Assembly: GCA_030549495.1 (NCBI GenBank)
Contig: JAUIRK010000077.1
Coordinates: 248,001 to 312,000 of the forward strand
Length of the DNA: 64,000 nt
From: Nectonema munidae
Taxonomy: Eukaryota; Nematomorpha; Nectonematoida; Nectonematidae
Direction: 5' to 3'
Of the stretch, positions 1 to 12,159 are shown piece after piece (position 1 is the stretch's first letter; each line of letters opens with the position of its first letter). Made by a program: the position numbers and the translations under genes. The notes beneath the pieces are model-generated. The model was not told the DNA's origin. It made no database searches and worked only from the letters and a program-made list of their open reading frames with translations.

Positions 1-850
1 ACACATTCAGCAATGAGCTTTAACATTTTTTTAACTTTATTATGCTCACCCCAAATATTTTTGATAAAAATTATTTTATTTTATGTATATTTGGGTGGTA
101 ACGATTAATTTATTTTTAATAGTCAATTTTTCTCATATTAACTATTAATTGATAGTTAATTTCGATTAAATCAAAACATCAGTACATTTGCGAACAAATT
201 AATTTAACAAAATATCTTTCATTTGAAAATTAAATTTAAGGAGTGTACGTTTTCTCTTATAAACGTTGGCAGCATCTTCAATATTATCTTCATCTAACAA
301 TTTTAAACCAAAATGATTATGTAATTCAGAGATATAATAGAGAATTGAACTTTTGTGTAATTGTATATTTACTTTTATGTAAATTATTGTGCAAGTTCAA
401 ATGTTAAATAGTGCAAATCAAATAAATGTCTTTTTTCTTCTTCTTCTAATTTGCCAGAGAAATAGTTTTTCATATCTATTAATTTTTTTTTGCCACTATT
501 TTATTTATTGAGATAGTCCCAAAAATAAAATTTAATCTAATTATTAATTAAAGAAAACTTTAATCGTTAAAATAAATTAACAATTAATCGATCAATTAGT
601 CCTTAAATTTCACGGCCCTAATTTTTATTAAAATTTTTGATGTATGAGAATATATGTAATGAGATCCATGAGCTTGATTATTATTAGATAAATTATTATA
701 AAATTTTTAATTGTTGTCTATTTTATCTCTATTAACTATTTTCATTATTTATTTTATCTTTTCCCTCACTTTCAAATATTAATAAATAAAAAGATTAATT
801 GTCCTATTTGATAGAGATGAGTAAAGAAAAAAAAGAAATCATGAATGAGA
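1..850. other. AT-rich noncoding DNA with a possible transposon end
   Basis: No gene is visible. Around 535-620 the sequence carries iterated TTAATCG/ATTAATCG words and stops at CACGGCCCTA. That resembles the terminal region of hAT-type elements that end in TAGGGCCGTG. A matching opposite end is not present in the window, so this could be the 3-prime end of an element lying mostly to the left. The rest is low-complexity A/T. Confidence 0.3.
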
Positions 851-3024
851 ATAATGAAAGTAGGGTGAAGCATGAAAAAATCAGAGCTAAAAAATATATG
901 ACGACAAGTACATGGACTACGGTTTCACGTTTGTTGAAGGACGCAACGGACAGTTGCCTCTGTGCGTTATTTGCCACCAAACGCTCAGTAATGATTAAAT
1001 GAAGCCTCGTCAACTAAAGATGCATTTCTCCAATGTACACAATGAGCTTGCTAACAGTGAGAGACAATTTTTTGAATTAAAAGCAAACTGTTTGAAAAAA
1101 ATGAAGATGACCATCACGGAAAATTTCAGACTGAGTCAAGAGCAATCGTGCACTCATCGTATGCTGTTTCTCTTTTGGTAGCAAATGCAAAGAAACCACA
1201 TAGCATCGCAGAGACGCTCATAAAGCTGTGCCTCATCTCATGTGCTGATATTTTGCTTGGCGAATCTTGCAGTAGCGAAGATGAAACAAATTTCTCTATC
1301 CAACGATACCGTTAATCACGCATTTTTGTTATGTCGTCCAATATCAAGTCGCAACTCTTAGCAAGTAGGAAAGCGTCTCCTGTCTTTGCTATTCAATTAG
1401 ATGAGTCTGTGGATGTGGCGAATTTGTCTCAACTAATTGTCTTTGTTCGTTACGTCTTCAATCAAAACATCGAAGAAGACTTATTATTTTGCCGCTCACT
1501 AGAAACAACAACTCAAGCTGTCGATGTCATGTAGCTTTTTAACCATTTTTTTTGAAATGGAAGGATTGGACTGGGACAAACTTGTCCATGTTTGCACAGA
1601 TGGAGCACTTGTTATGTTGGGTGTGAGGTCTGGATTTGCGCAACTAGGGAAGCAAAAAAAATACTTAGGTAGTGACACAGCACTGCATTATACATCGAGA
1701 AGCGCTTGCGTCAAGAACAATGACTCAACCGCTTAAAGAAACGCTTGATGCGGCTATTAGGATTGTAAATTTGGTTAAAGCAAGCGCTCTCAACTCTCGA
1801 CTGTTTCGACGGTTGTGCCAGGATTTGGAATCCGACTTGTTCAACACTTCTGTACGTTGGCTGTCAAAAGGCGATATGTTGAGTAGGCTTGTGCATTTGC
1901 TCCCTGGAGTGACACAGTTCTTGGAAGAAAGAAATAAAGGAGATTTAAAAACTATTGTTTCTGATAAGGAATTCCAGTACAGGCTGGCATTTCTCGCAGA
2001 TATGTTTAGTCACCTGAATGAGCTTAACCGAAAGCTACAGGGAGCGGATTGCAAAGTAAACGCTTTCGTCTCGAAACTTGATCTTTGGCGAGGAGAGTTT
2101 GAAACTGGCCGTAGTGCAACGTTTTTTCCAACGTTGGCTCGAATCAGTGAAAGCGCAGGTGGCATCAGCGACGTACTTAAAAGCAACATCGTAATTTACC
2201 TCAACAGGCTTCTGGACGAGTTTAATCGCTATTTCTCTGACTTCAAGATCAATAAGCCAATACTCGAGTTAACAAGAGATCCATTCTGTTTCCAAGTTAA
2301 TAACTTTCCAGAAGAAGCGGAGAACGTCATAGAACAGTTTCTTGATTTGATAAATGACTCATCTGCAAAGGCTGTTTTTGCAAACAAAAATCTAAACGCA
2401 TTCTGGGCTACCATGCATGACTTGTATCCTCGCGTTGCTTTGTCCGCTCTCACACTTCTAGTTGCATTTCCTTCGACGTACCTCTGCGAGCCTGGGTTTT
2501 CAAGCATGGTTCAAATCAAAATAAAATCGCGAAACCGCCTGATTGATCTTGAATATGATTTGCGCTGCGCAATTTCAAAAATCAAGCCAAATATTGAGGC
2601 ACTGGTCAATGCAAAACAAGTGCAGAAATCGCATTGAAACCGATGGTGTTGCATTTTTTCATTTTATTTTTCTAATAAATAGTGAAAAAAATCTAATTGA
2701 TATATATTTTATAATTATGAGAAATGCCTCATTTTTTTAATACAGCGGTCTTAAATTTAACTTTATTACTTTGATACTATATTCATGATGACGTTTGCTT
2801 AAAAAAAACTACAAATAGTTTTTAATTTAATACAAATAATATATCATACAAAAATATGTTTATAAGAAAGATAACGTTCATACTATGTTTGATAAAAAAT
2901 TTTTTTTTAAAGAAATAAATTTAGTATATAAACAAAATTTCGAGTTTGTAAAATAACACAAAAAAGCAAAATGTATATTTACCCACTAAACACTGAATTT
3001 AGAAAAAAGGTTAAGAACCACTAG
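850..3024 (+). mobile_element. hAT-superfamily DNA transposon relic (ZBED5-like), right end intact
   Basis: A transposase pseudogene is followed by an A/T-rich tail and a recognisable hAT right end at 3009-3024, reading GGTTAAGAACCACTAG. On the other strand that is CTAGTGGTTCTTAACC, the usual CAGTGGTTCTTAA-type hAT terminus. The next eight bases, TCTAAAGT, are where a target duplication would lie. The left terminal repeat was not found, so the left boundary is only the start of recognisable coding similarity. Confidence 0.75.
880..2637 (+). pseudogene. hAT transposase pseudogene, ZBED5-like
   Basis: It would have cut and pasted its own element in the nucleus. The reading starts with a BED-type zinc finger around 885-1065 (CVIC followed by a helix ending HFSNVH). 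It continues through a middle section (SPVFAIQLDESVDVANLSQL, the first catalytic Asp region of ZBED5/hAT proteins) and an IHREALASRTM segment typical of the family. It ends in the hAT dimerisation domain at about 2440-2637 (FPSTYLCEPGFSS, then SRNRLIDLEYDLR). The last 321 codons are open, but the 5-prime half shifts frame several times and carries an in-frame stop next to the BED finger, so the gene is dead. The family call rests on recalled similarity to ZBED5/SCAND3-like proteins. Confidence 0.8.
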
Positions 3025-3055
3025 TCTAAAGTGTTGTCAAATGGTACCCAGCTGA

Positions 3056-3160
3056 TTAACCCATTTACGACCAATGTTCCCAAGGGAACGCAGACGAATT
3101 CCTACTTTAAATGGAATTAATTAGGAATTACTAAAGTCGTCTGCTTTGCTTGGTCTTAAC
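3056..3160 (-). mobile_element. piggyBac-type MITE, CCCATTTA group (copy 1)
   Basis: It starts TTAACCCATTTACGACC. Internally it carries the palindrome GTTCCCAAGGGAAC, one GCAGACGA box in each orientation, and a right end GGTCTTAA that looks shortened. The TTAA plus CCC ends are characteristic of piggyBac-type elements. Confidence 0.6.
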
Positions 3161-3550
3161 CCTATTAAAACTGGGGGGGGGGGCGTAAAACGCCCCCTTT
3201 ACTAAAAAATTAATTGTAGAAAATTGGCTCAATCATATCCCTTCAAATTTTGTGTCATTTCCTATAATCGCTAGCTGCATCTTTTGAAACCATTTTAATG
3301 GTAGTTGAATGACCCTTTCATGTCCAAAACTGTCAATCAAAATCAAAAATTAAAATTTTTCAGCAAAATTTTGACATTATCTGTTCTTAACCTTATAACT
3401 TAGGATCTATATTATATAATACCCTGGAAATTTATAATTATATACAGTTTGGAACGCATAACACTTTATATATTTAAATTTTCAATAATCATGGTTACTT
3501 TTTATAAAATGCCAATCAAAATTTTGATTGATCAAAAATATATCTAATAA
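3160..3550. other. noncoding spacer with a G-run
   Basis: It contains an 11-base G run (3172-3182) followed by CGTAAAACGCCCCC, which resembles the G-rich end of an undetermined transposon. No coding potential is seen. Confidence 0.3.
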
Positions 3551-3554
3551 AATA

Positions 3555-4370
3555 TACTTTCAAATTTTACATAAAATATATGTTTTTATACTAAATTGCC
3601 CATGCTGGTTTCCTTTCAGGACTCATTTTTTACTTTTAGAATCTGAAAATACCTATAAGTGTAAATAAAATTTGCGGTTTACTTCTGAAAATTGTCTCCA
3701 AACACATTCCTTCACATTTTACATAAAATATATGCATTATACTAAATCGGCTATGCTGGTTTCATTTCTGGACTCATTTTTTACTTTTAGAATCTGAAAA
3801 TACCTATAAGTGTTAATCAAATTTGCGGTTTACTTCTGAAAATTGTCTCCAAAAACATTCCTTCACATTTTACATAAAATATATGTTTTATACCAAATCA
3901 ACCATGCTTTTTTATTTCTGTACTCATTTTTCACATTTAGAGGTTTTAAAATATCTGTCTCAATCTCTCTAATTTTACATGAAATATGTTTTTATAACAA
4001 TTCGACCATGATAATTTTTATTTCTGAAATCATTTTTTGCATTTAGAGGTTTTAAATGTCTGAAAGTGTCAATCAAATGTTCGATTTACGTCTAATGTCT
4101 ACAGAAATATTTTTTAAATTTAAATAAAATATCTGTTTTTATGCCAAATGGAAGAGGCTGTTTTCATTTTTGGACTCAGGTTTGGCATTTATGGTTTTAA
4201 AATATCTGAAAGCTTCAATCAGATTTGGGGTTTACTTCTAGATACTGTCTTCAAAAATATTTTCAAAAAAATAAAATATCAGTTTTATACCAAATCGACT
4301 ATGCTTATTTTTTTCTGTACTGGATTTTGGATAATACGGTTAAAAAATATCTCGAAGTGGCAATGGAATT
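3555..4370. repeat. degenerate tandem array, unit about 150 bp
   Basis: At least five diverged units follow one another. Each has TTTTACATAAAATATATG (or a close variant), then CATGCTGGTTTC, then a stretch around GACTCATTTTTTAC, then AATCTGAAAATAC, then TTTGCGGTTTACTTCTGAAA. The phrase recurs near 3558, 3718, 3866, 3970, 4117 and 4267. Units decay towards the right. Nothing is coded. Confidence 0.75.
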
Positions 4371-5400
4371 AGTAATGTATGCCTGAAAATCAATTCTGTA
4401 AAATTTTTTCAAAAAATGGCTACATATTAGGTATATAGGAAAAATATACTTTTTTTTTTGTATATTTTGGCTTATAATACTTTCTACAATCATCTTGATT
4501 ATGAAATATTTATTAAAAAAAACCAAAACGTATTATAAAATCTTTTTAAAATTTGTATGAGAGAAGGAACCAAGTTGAAAACTAATTGAAAAGAGAACAT
4601 GTGATCAAAACAAATAATTAAAAAAAAATATTTATCTTTACTAAATGGAAGATCTACCATGTTCTAATGAACTAGGAAGTGGTTTAATTATATACTTCAA
4701 AAAAGATTTTGACAATGAAAAAGAAGTTCCTCTTTTACAAATGAAAAATATTTAATTCTATGCTTATCATCTAGGATTACAGTTAACATTTAGCTAAGAT
4801 GGGTAGGAAATCTAAAAATTTAGAATAGGTCAGATTTATCAAAAATGGCACATATGCCAATATGTGAGAATTTAGTCACTATCAAGATATTTTTAATTTA
4901 AATTGAATTTGTCCATCTTTTTTCTTTTGTGTCAAAAAAGTAATTTTTTAGATGAAGAACGTTGACAACTTTTTGAAATTGAACAATCAACATCACGAAT
5001 GATTCATCAGAAAAAAACCTTTGAAATGAGATTGGTTGACAAATATTCAGGCCTGAGAGGAAAAAAGGAATTTTATCCTTATAAAAAAATGTTCGAACAC
5101 ACTTTGAAGAATATAAATTTCTAATGAAAAAAGAGCTACCAAGAAAGGATCATCATAGAATGAATACCAAAATTACATACTGTAAATTATAATATGACGT
5201 AGAGACTACGAGCCGATAATGAATTTGTAGCCAAAAAGATGTAGATCCTATCGAGTTACATAAGTTACTGTAGAATGAAATATTTTGAGTTAATTAAACA
5301 CCTAAAGTTGGTTTATTAAATAAATTAAGAAAATAATTACCATAGAAAACTGCAAGTAGAAGTTATTTTTATGTTTATATATTTGACATTGATTTACAGG
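4370..5400. other. noncoding A/T-rich spacer
   Basis: No gene, repeat unit or RNA could be recognised between the two tandem arrays. Confidence 0.4.
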
Positions 5401-6860
5401 TTTAATCGATTTTTTGACAGGTTTTATTGATTTCATAAAAAATGAACATCACCATTAAATTCTGCATACTTGAAATGTATAAAAAAAACTTTAAAAGGAT
5501 TAAAATTTTAATTTTGACATGGGCTGTCATATTTAAATTATTTTGTCAGGTTTGACTAATATTTATAAAAAAAAAGTAATATAACCAGTAAACACAGCCT
5601 ACTTGAAAATGGGTATATTTGTGTAAAATGCCATGCACGGTAAACATCATCACCTCCCTATACTTTTTATTAAACGTAACTCTCTAATTCAAAAAACCGT
5701 GCCTGATCCTTTCTTTTGGGGATAAATCAATTTTTTGACAGTTTTGATTGATTTTTATAAAAAAATGAATATCACCACTGAATTACGCATTCTTAAAAAT
5801 GGGTATATATGTGTAAAAAACTTTATATTATTACTTAGATAAAAAGTTTCTTTTTAAGATGAGCTGTCATATATAAATCAATGCTTTGATAACTTTAATT
5901 GATTTTTATAAAAAAAATGAATATCACCGCTGAATTCAGCATGCTTGAAAATGGGTGTATATGTGTAAAAAACATTATATAATTATTTAGATAAAAAGTT
6001 TCTTTTTTGAGATGAGCTGTCATATGTAAATCACTTTTTTGACAGGTTTAAATGATTTTCATAAAAAATGAATATCACCACTGAATTCAGCATATTTGAA
6101 AATGGGTATACATTTGTAAAAAACTTTATATACTTATCTAGATAAAAAGTTCCTTTTTGAGATGAGCTGTCACTTTTAGATCAATTTTTTGACAGGTTTG
6201 ATTGATTTTCATAAAAAATGAATATCACCACTGAATTCAGCATATTTGAAAATGGGTATACATGTGCAAAAAACTTTATATACTAATTTAGATAAAAAGT
6301 TCCTTTTTGAGATGAGCTGTTACATTTAGATCAATTTTTTGACAGGTTTGATTGATTTTCATAAAAAATAAATATCACCACTGAATTCAGCATATTTGAA
6401 AATGGGTATAAATGTGTAAAAAACTTTATAAACATATTTAGATAAAAAGTTCCTTTTTGAGATGAGCTGTCACATTTAGATCAATTTTTTGACAGGTTTG
6501 ATTGATTTTCATAAAAAATGAATATCACCACTGAATTCAGCATATTTGAAAATGGGTATACATGTGTAAAAAACTTTATATATTTATTTAGATAAAAAGT
6601 TCCTTTTTGAGATGAGTTGTCACATTTAGATCAATTTTTTGACAGGTTTGATTGATTTTCATAAAAAATGAATATCACCACTGAATTCAGCATATTTGAA
6701 AATGGGTATACCCGCGTAAAAAACTTTATATAATTATTTAAATAAAAAGTTCCTTTTTGAGATGAGCTGTCAAATATAAATCAATTTTTTGACAGTATTG
6801 ATTGATTTTGATAAAAAATGGACATCACCACTGAATTTAGCATAGTTGAAATATATATGT
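5400..6860. repeat. tandem satellite, unit 150 bp, about ten copies
   Basis: The phrase TCAATTTTTTGACAGGTTTG recurs at 6181, 6331, 6481, 6631 and 6781, exactly 150 bp apart. Earlier, more diverged units begin near 5406, 5538, 5727, 5878 and 6031. Each unit also carries ATATCACCACTGAATTCAGC, GAAAATGGGTATACATGTG and AAAAAGTTCCTTTTTGAGAT. The right-hand units are nearly identical and the left-hand ones degenerate, so recent homogenisation has been at the right end. Confidence 0.95.
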
Positions 6861-7230
6861 AACATCAAAAATATTTATAAAAATTTATTAATCTCTGAGA
6901 AAAATAGGGGGTTACTCCTATTTATAAGTAATAAATATAATATAATAATATATTTATAAGGTTACTCCTTTGGTTTACAAACACAAAGATTACAATATAA
7001 TATTTAGAAATCACGAGTTTATTCAATGAAGAAATTAAGAATAAAAACTTTAATATGTAAATTTTGATATTATCACATTATGAAGCAAGAACAGAAGCCT
7101 CCTTCTAAATTTAAAAAGCTAGATAAAGAACATTGTAACAAAATTGAAATGATAGCGAATTCCCGTATTTATTATAGCTTAATTTTTATCGTAAGTTATT
7201 TTGAACAAATCGTATATGCACAGAAAAACC
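6860..7230. other. noncoding spacer
   Basis: A/T-rich sequence with a short repeated GGTTACTCCT word near 6910 and 6960. Nothing else was recognised. Confidence 0.3.
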
Positions 7231-7257
7231 TTGACAAACTATTTATATTTATGTTTA

Positions 7258-7530
7258 TATTTATTTGATATCACTACAGCACGACTTTTCTATAAAATTC
7301 TCATAAGGCCCATTTTGAAATATGATAACATCGTAGCGTTTCCTTATCATGTTTATGATGCTGTAAAAATTGAAAGAGTTCAAAGGACTATTACCAAAAA
7401 GATTCTTGTATTTTATCATTTTAAATTCATTCATCATACCACTTTGCAAAGTTCATCAGTTTTTACTCATTACATCATACCACGTTGCAAATTATTAACG
7501 AGAAATAATCCTTTCATTTTGTACGAATGA
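7258..7530 (+). pseudogene. LINE reverse transcriptase fragment (C-terminal part)
   Basis: The reading TTARLFYKILIRPILKYDNI followed by KIERVQRTITKKI matches the segment after the reverse-transcriptase fingers and palm of Jockey/CR1-like LINEs (usual form LYKSLVRPILEY, then IExVQRRxTK). Only about 90 residues are left. It is not continuous with the neighbouring LINE piece to the right, which repeats an earlier part of the same domain. Confidence 0.65.
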
Positions 7531-7654
7531 TCACCATATAGTAAGGTATATAGTTTGTTGACTGTGCTTTTTATTTCTATAATTGGATAGATTTAGCAAA
7601 AATATTTTGTTGATTAGAGTTAGGGGGGTAATATTTTTTTCTCGAAGTTTCTTT

Positions 7655-8452
7655 CGACATGAACTTTTCAAATGTAAAAGATTGGTGCTTGGAAAATAAT
7701 CTCTCTCTTAACGAGAAAAAAACAAAGGCAATGGTGATTTCCAAAAAGTCTAATATTGAATATCAACTATTTCGTGATAGTGGCTTCAAGGTGTGTCATG
7801 AAATTGATCTTCTTGGTTTAATTATTGATAATAAATTGTCCTTTAAACCTCACATTAGGCAAATATCATTAAAACTTTCTAAAATTGTTGGAATTTTAAA
7901 GCACACTCAAAAGTTTCTACTAGAGCACATACTTTTGATCCTTCTTAAGACCCTTTTTCTTCCTTATCTTTCTTATAGCTTGGTAAACTACGGCCACTGC
8001 AATTTGACGACACTTGAAACTTTTTACAAGAAAGCTCTAAGAACTGTAGCTAAAGTAAGTAAGTTTCTCACACAAATGAGTTGTTTCTCAGGTTCAACTT
8101 GATCAGACTCAAAGACTTGTATCTGCAAAGAGTTGGCACTTTTCTTCTCTCATGTCTTGACTCGCCTCATCAACATTTTCAAAATTTAATCACTTACACT
8201 ACCAATGATAAATATTTCTTTAGAACTGTGTTAACTTTGGTGAAAAGATCCTATCGACTTGCTTTATCTGTTTTGTGTGTGAAACATAAAGTTGTAGTCT
8301 TTTATGAAGAAAACAGAATGCTTCTAGCTGAATCTGGCTCGTCAATCAAAAAGTTCAAAAAATTATTTAAAAACTACGTTATTTCCCAATATGCACAGCA
8401 AGGTCCCTGCAACGAAAAAAACTGTTACATATGCTTGAGTTCTTTCAACTAG
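7655..8452 (+). pseudogene. LINE reverse transcriptase C-terminus, same family as the 10.5-14.4 kb element
   Basis: The first part (7659-8080) reads WCLENNLSLNEKKTKAMVIS and then IDLLGLIIDNKLSFKPHI, the end of the palm and the thumb region of a Jockey/CR1-like reverse transcriptase. After one frame change near 8080 it continues as a C-terminal extension ending CNEKNCYIC. The C-x4-NCYxC ending is shared with the LINE at 10.5-14.4 kb, so the two are probably copies of one family. The polymerase core with YADD is missing upstream. Confidence 0.8.
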
Positions 8453-8554
8453 TCCTTATTTATTTTTTTAGCTAGACATTCGATTTTTTTTTCTCTTCTC
8501 TCTTTGTGACAAATCCTAAAAGCGGTTTACACAAAAATTGTTAATTTTTATATT

Positions 8555-9010
8555 AAAACTGGCAAAAATGTTGTACTAGGGATTCAATATCGCTTCCCGT
8601 GATTAAACTGATAAAATCTGCCATTTGTAGTTCTTTAAACTCTTTTTTTAAAACAGTAATTTTCCCAACTTCTATAAATTCCCTCAAAGAAATATCACAC
8701 TTCAAAAAAGGCGAACACAAAATATCAAAATTATAGACCAATCTCAGTTCTTCCTCCTCACTCTAAAATTTTCAAAAAAGTTTTGTTTTTACTTCATTCT
8801 TATTTAATGGCGGAATTAATCTCTTTGTTACCAAAAAAAAGACATTGCTTATTTTTTTCTTAATGTGTGTGTCTCTAGTTTGTGATGTGAAAAAACCTTT
8901 CCATTTTTTAGGTAAACTTTCTTAAAGTGGGAAAAAGTGGAATCGATAATGACATCTTTTTTACTAGATCTTACATTTTTGTTAATAATAATCTTTTTTC
9001 AATGGCAATT
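8555..9010 (+). pseudogene. LINE reverse transcriptase N-terminal fragment
   Basis: In shifting plus-strand frames one reads FFKTVIFPTSINSLKEISHF, then FKKGEH, then NYRPISVLPPHSKIFKK. These are the early reverse-transcriptase motifs (usual form GxFPxxLKxAxVxPIFKKGD...NYRPISLLPxxSKIFE). DVKKPF near 8885 stands where DxSKAFD would be. The order (C-terminal piece first, then an N-terminal piece) shows two neighbouring copies or a rearrangement, not one element. Confidence 0.65.
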
Positions 9011-10480
9011 AAAAATCGAGAACAACTACAATTCTTCTACTCTCTTTCCCATTCATTTCCATTGAGCATGTTGAGTGGAACAATGTCAATTCGATTCAAT
9101 GAATGATTCATCGAAGAAATTAATTATAGCAGTTAATCAAAATGTGATTATTCATGAGTGAAGCTTTCAATATATTAAAAATAGACTTTCTTAAATTATT
9201 AATGAGATGAGAAAGAAGAGTTAGTATATGTGTATGTGTGCGAGTGACATAATCGCAAACTCTGATTCCGACATTAAAGATTTGCTTCAAAAGCAAACAT
9301 TCAATTTGAAACAGCCTACTCATCAAAAATTAATCGCTTTAAGATGAATAAATTCAATTTACATAATTTCAATAAATATCATTAAAAATTCAATTTAAAA
9401 CAACTAATTTGGGTGGGTGTTGAAAAGCGCAACAAAATCGTTTATACAAAAAATGAATTCTCTTATGAAAATTATTTATATTTTGCAAAGTCTGCTATAA
9501 GCAATCAAAATAAAATGTAGGCTTTCCATCAGGATTAACAATTGATTAAAAATAATTACATATCCATATGATTTCCATTTCTAGTAGAATATAAATCAAC
9601 CGTTATAATTAGGAGTAACAAAATTTTACTTATAAATACTTCAAAATATAAAAAACTGACTTCTGCGTAAAAAATGGAACTAATAAATTATTATTAATAT
9701 TATTTTTGTAAGGGAGCATGCAATATTTAAAACTATTCTCTTTTTAAAAGATGGCATCTATGGAGAGAAGCTTTTTACTCATAGAAATTAATATTCGAAA
9801 CTGCCAATATTGTTGCATGTAAAGCTTGCAGAAGAAGGCATATATCCTCCAATATACTTTTAATTTTCATATGTTTATGATTTCATTTTTATTTTTTCTT
9901 TTTTCCATGTAGTTTAGTGAACCGCTTACATTATCTTCAAATTCGATGACCCTATAAAAATCAAACAGATCTTTCAAAATAAAATTATAAATTTAATAAA
10001 ATTCAAATTTGTCTTTGGATTTTTTGATTATAAGAATGGAAAAAATCGACTATGTTCATTTTTATCTTTTTACTCATGTAACATAACTGAAAAACTTTAC
10101 ACTCTATTTTTAATGTGTGTTTTGCAATTATTAAATAATGTTTTTAATTAAAATTTTACTTTTTTGTACAAACTTTATAAAATAAAACTATTAACGTGTT
10201 TTAGAAGAAATGCTATTAAAAAATATAAGTTGACTTTATTAAATCAGAATTACTCTACTAATAACAATAAAAATCAGCAAAGAAAAAAAGGTATAGTTTA
10301 ACTTCTGAAAATATTCCGGTAAAACCTCCTCAATATGCACGAGCTCAGTAATAGTTGACCAATCACTTTCCTTCATAACGTCTCAAGATTATAATTTGAT
10401 TGGATACTAAAATAGACACTTTGGAGATCACTTCTAAAAGTCCTCTGATATAATCTTACTCGGATATTTTTGCAAATAAA
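9010..10480. other. noncoding region downstream of the homeobox gene
   Basis: No gene is recognised. The part at about 9040-9350 is more complex than its surroundings and rich in homeodomain-type words (TTAATTA, TAATGA, CAATGAATGATTCAT). It also has a short TGTGTATGTGTG run. It could be regulatory or chance; there is no direct evidence. Confidence 0.25.
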
Positions 10481-10558
10481 AATATTGAAATTAAATCCTT
10501 TAGTGTTTCTACTTCATCCGAAGAAGATAAACTTAACATCATTAATAAATCATCAGCC

Positions 10559-11105
10559 TTGCTCAAAAATATCCTTGTTTTGTCTTGCAAGAAATTGAAA
10601 AATCATTTACATTTTGAATTTACAGATCAAAGTTCGTTTGAATCTAGCAAAAATCTGTTTCAAAATGAAAATTTAAAAGTAACGGTTAACAGAAAAATGT
10701 ATCCTAAAGTAAGTTTTACTATTCATTCAAATTCAAGCGATGACAACATTCATGAATCAATTCTTAATAAAAACAGTAAACTAGAGGAAGTTATTGAAAA
10801 TGGTGGTATTTTTGAAAAAATGTCCTCTAGGCCTTGCAAAGATGTATCTAAAGGTTCTTTTGTTTATTGAATTTGTCAAAAAGTGCATCACTAAATCTAT
10901 TGATTTTGAATTATTTATTCACTTTACTTTGATTAATTCTCATTATACATATAAACACTGTTCTAATTGTTGCTCGTTTGGCCATGTCAGTTCTATATGT
11001 AAGAATAAAACTGTCTGTACATTTTGTCGTGATTTTCATAAATGTAGTGAGTGTGAGAGTTTGGATTCTGATAATTACCAGTGTAACTGTAAGCATTCTG
11101 CTTAA
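10559..11105 (+). pseudogene. LINE ORF1 (nucleic-acid-binding, CCHC knuckles)
   Basis: The upstream frame (KLKNHLHFEFTDQSSFESSK) resembles the ORF1 RNA-binding region. After a frame change near 10800 it runs into a Cys-rich end, CSNCCSFGHVSSICKNKTVC, then CTFCRDFHKCSEC. That gives the gag-like CCHC knuckles usual for ORF1 of Jockey/CR1-clade LINEs, which bind the element RNA. Confidence 0.65.
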
Positions 11106-11920
11106 AATGTTCTTTGCCGCTCGTTCAAAGTGAAATTAATTTTGTAAAAATCATATCACTTATTATGAATAATGTGAATTTCAATGACTTTTCACATTTT
11201 GGACGTATTAATCCTCTTTCATCTGATTTCATTCTAGATAAGTACATTAAAATTGATGGTAATTTAAGTATTTTTGTCTTTGATTTAAGACTCTTTCTTC
11301 GCCGCCTCTTTCAGTAATTTGTCTTCATTAAACTTGGTTAAACGACTCAAATTTTATAATGATAAGTTACCTCACTATAATGTTTTTCTAAAATACTGTC
11401 AACAAGGTGGACGGGCTTTTTTTGTTCATGAGAGTTTTATTTGTAAAATTGTTAAGTCTGGTTGCTTTACTAATAGTTGTGAATATGCTTGTGTCTCACT
11501 TTACAAAAATAACCGTACGATTTTTATCTATAACTTTTAAAGATTTACCTCTCTACTTTCTGATAACATCGACTCATTTTTAATTCATTTTGAGAGCTAT
11601 TTATCTAAAATACCTACTTCTGACTATATTGTTGCAAACTTTAACTTTAATATACTCAAATATAAACAGGATATTAAAATTTCTAACTTTTTGAATCTTC
11701 TTTACACCCCAAATATAATATTTTCTTATAAGGAGGTATTAAAGTTAAAATATTTTAATTAAGTAAAATAGTCTCTTATGTAACTGGTCCCTCTTCCAAA
11801 ACTATTCTTGATAATATCTTTATCCCATATGATACAGGATCAAAATTCAACGAAACTCATATATCACATCATTTTCCTATTCTAAGAACAATAAACTTTT
11901 TTTTAGTTCTAGCACTTATT
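11106..11920 (+). pseudogene. LINE AP-endonuclease domain
   Basis: Broken frames preserve the order of an AP-endonuclease. GGRAFFVHESF stands in the place of GGVAIFV. VANFNFNIL is in the place of the GDFN metal-binding motif. TGPSSKTILDNIFI and ISHHFPI are in the place of the SxTLIDNIF and SDHxPI end motifs. This domain nicks target DNA to prime reverse transcription. Several catalytic positions are already substituted. Confidence 0.65.
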
Positions 11921-12159
11921 ATAAAGTTTGTTTTTTAATAGATATAAATTTTTTCACTTTGCTTCTACTTTTTCTTGGTTTGATATGCTTCAATCATCTA
12001 ATAACGACTCTGAAATCTTATTAAATAATGTAATTAGTAAAATTGTTTCCTTCAAGTCTCTTTCTACCACCAGTAAATCTTTGAATAACAATTCTAAATG
12101 CAAAATTAAAGAGTCTCACTGGATAACTAATGATTTATTAACTTTGCTTAAATAAAGAG

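Noticed and set aside
5400-6860. CRISPR-like array
   Set aside because: Whole 150-bp units repeat in tandem without unique spacers, in a eukaryotic context.
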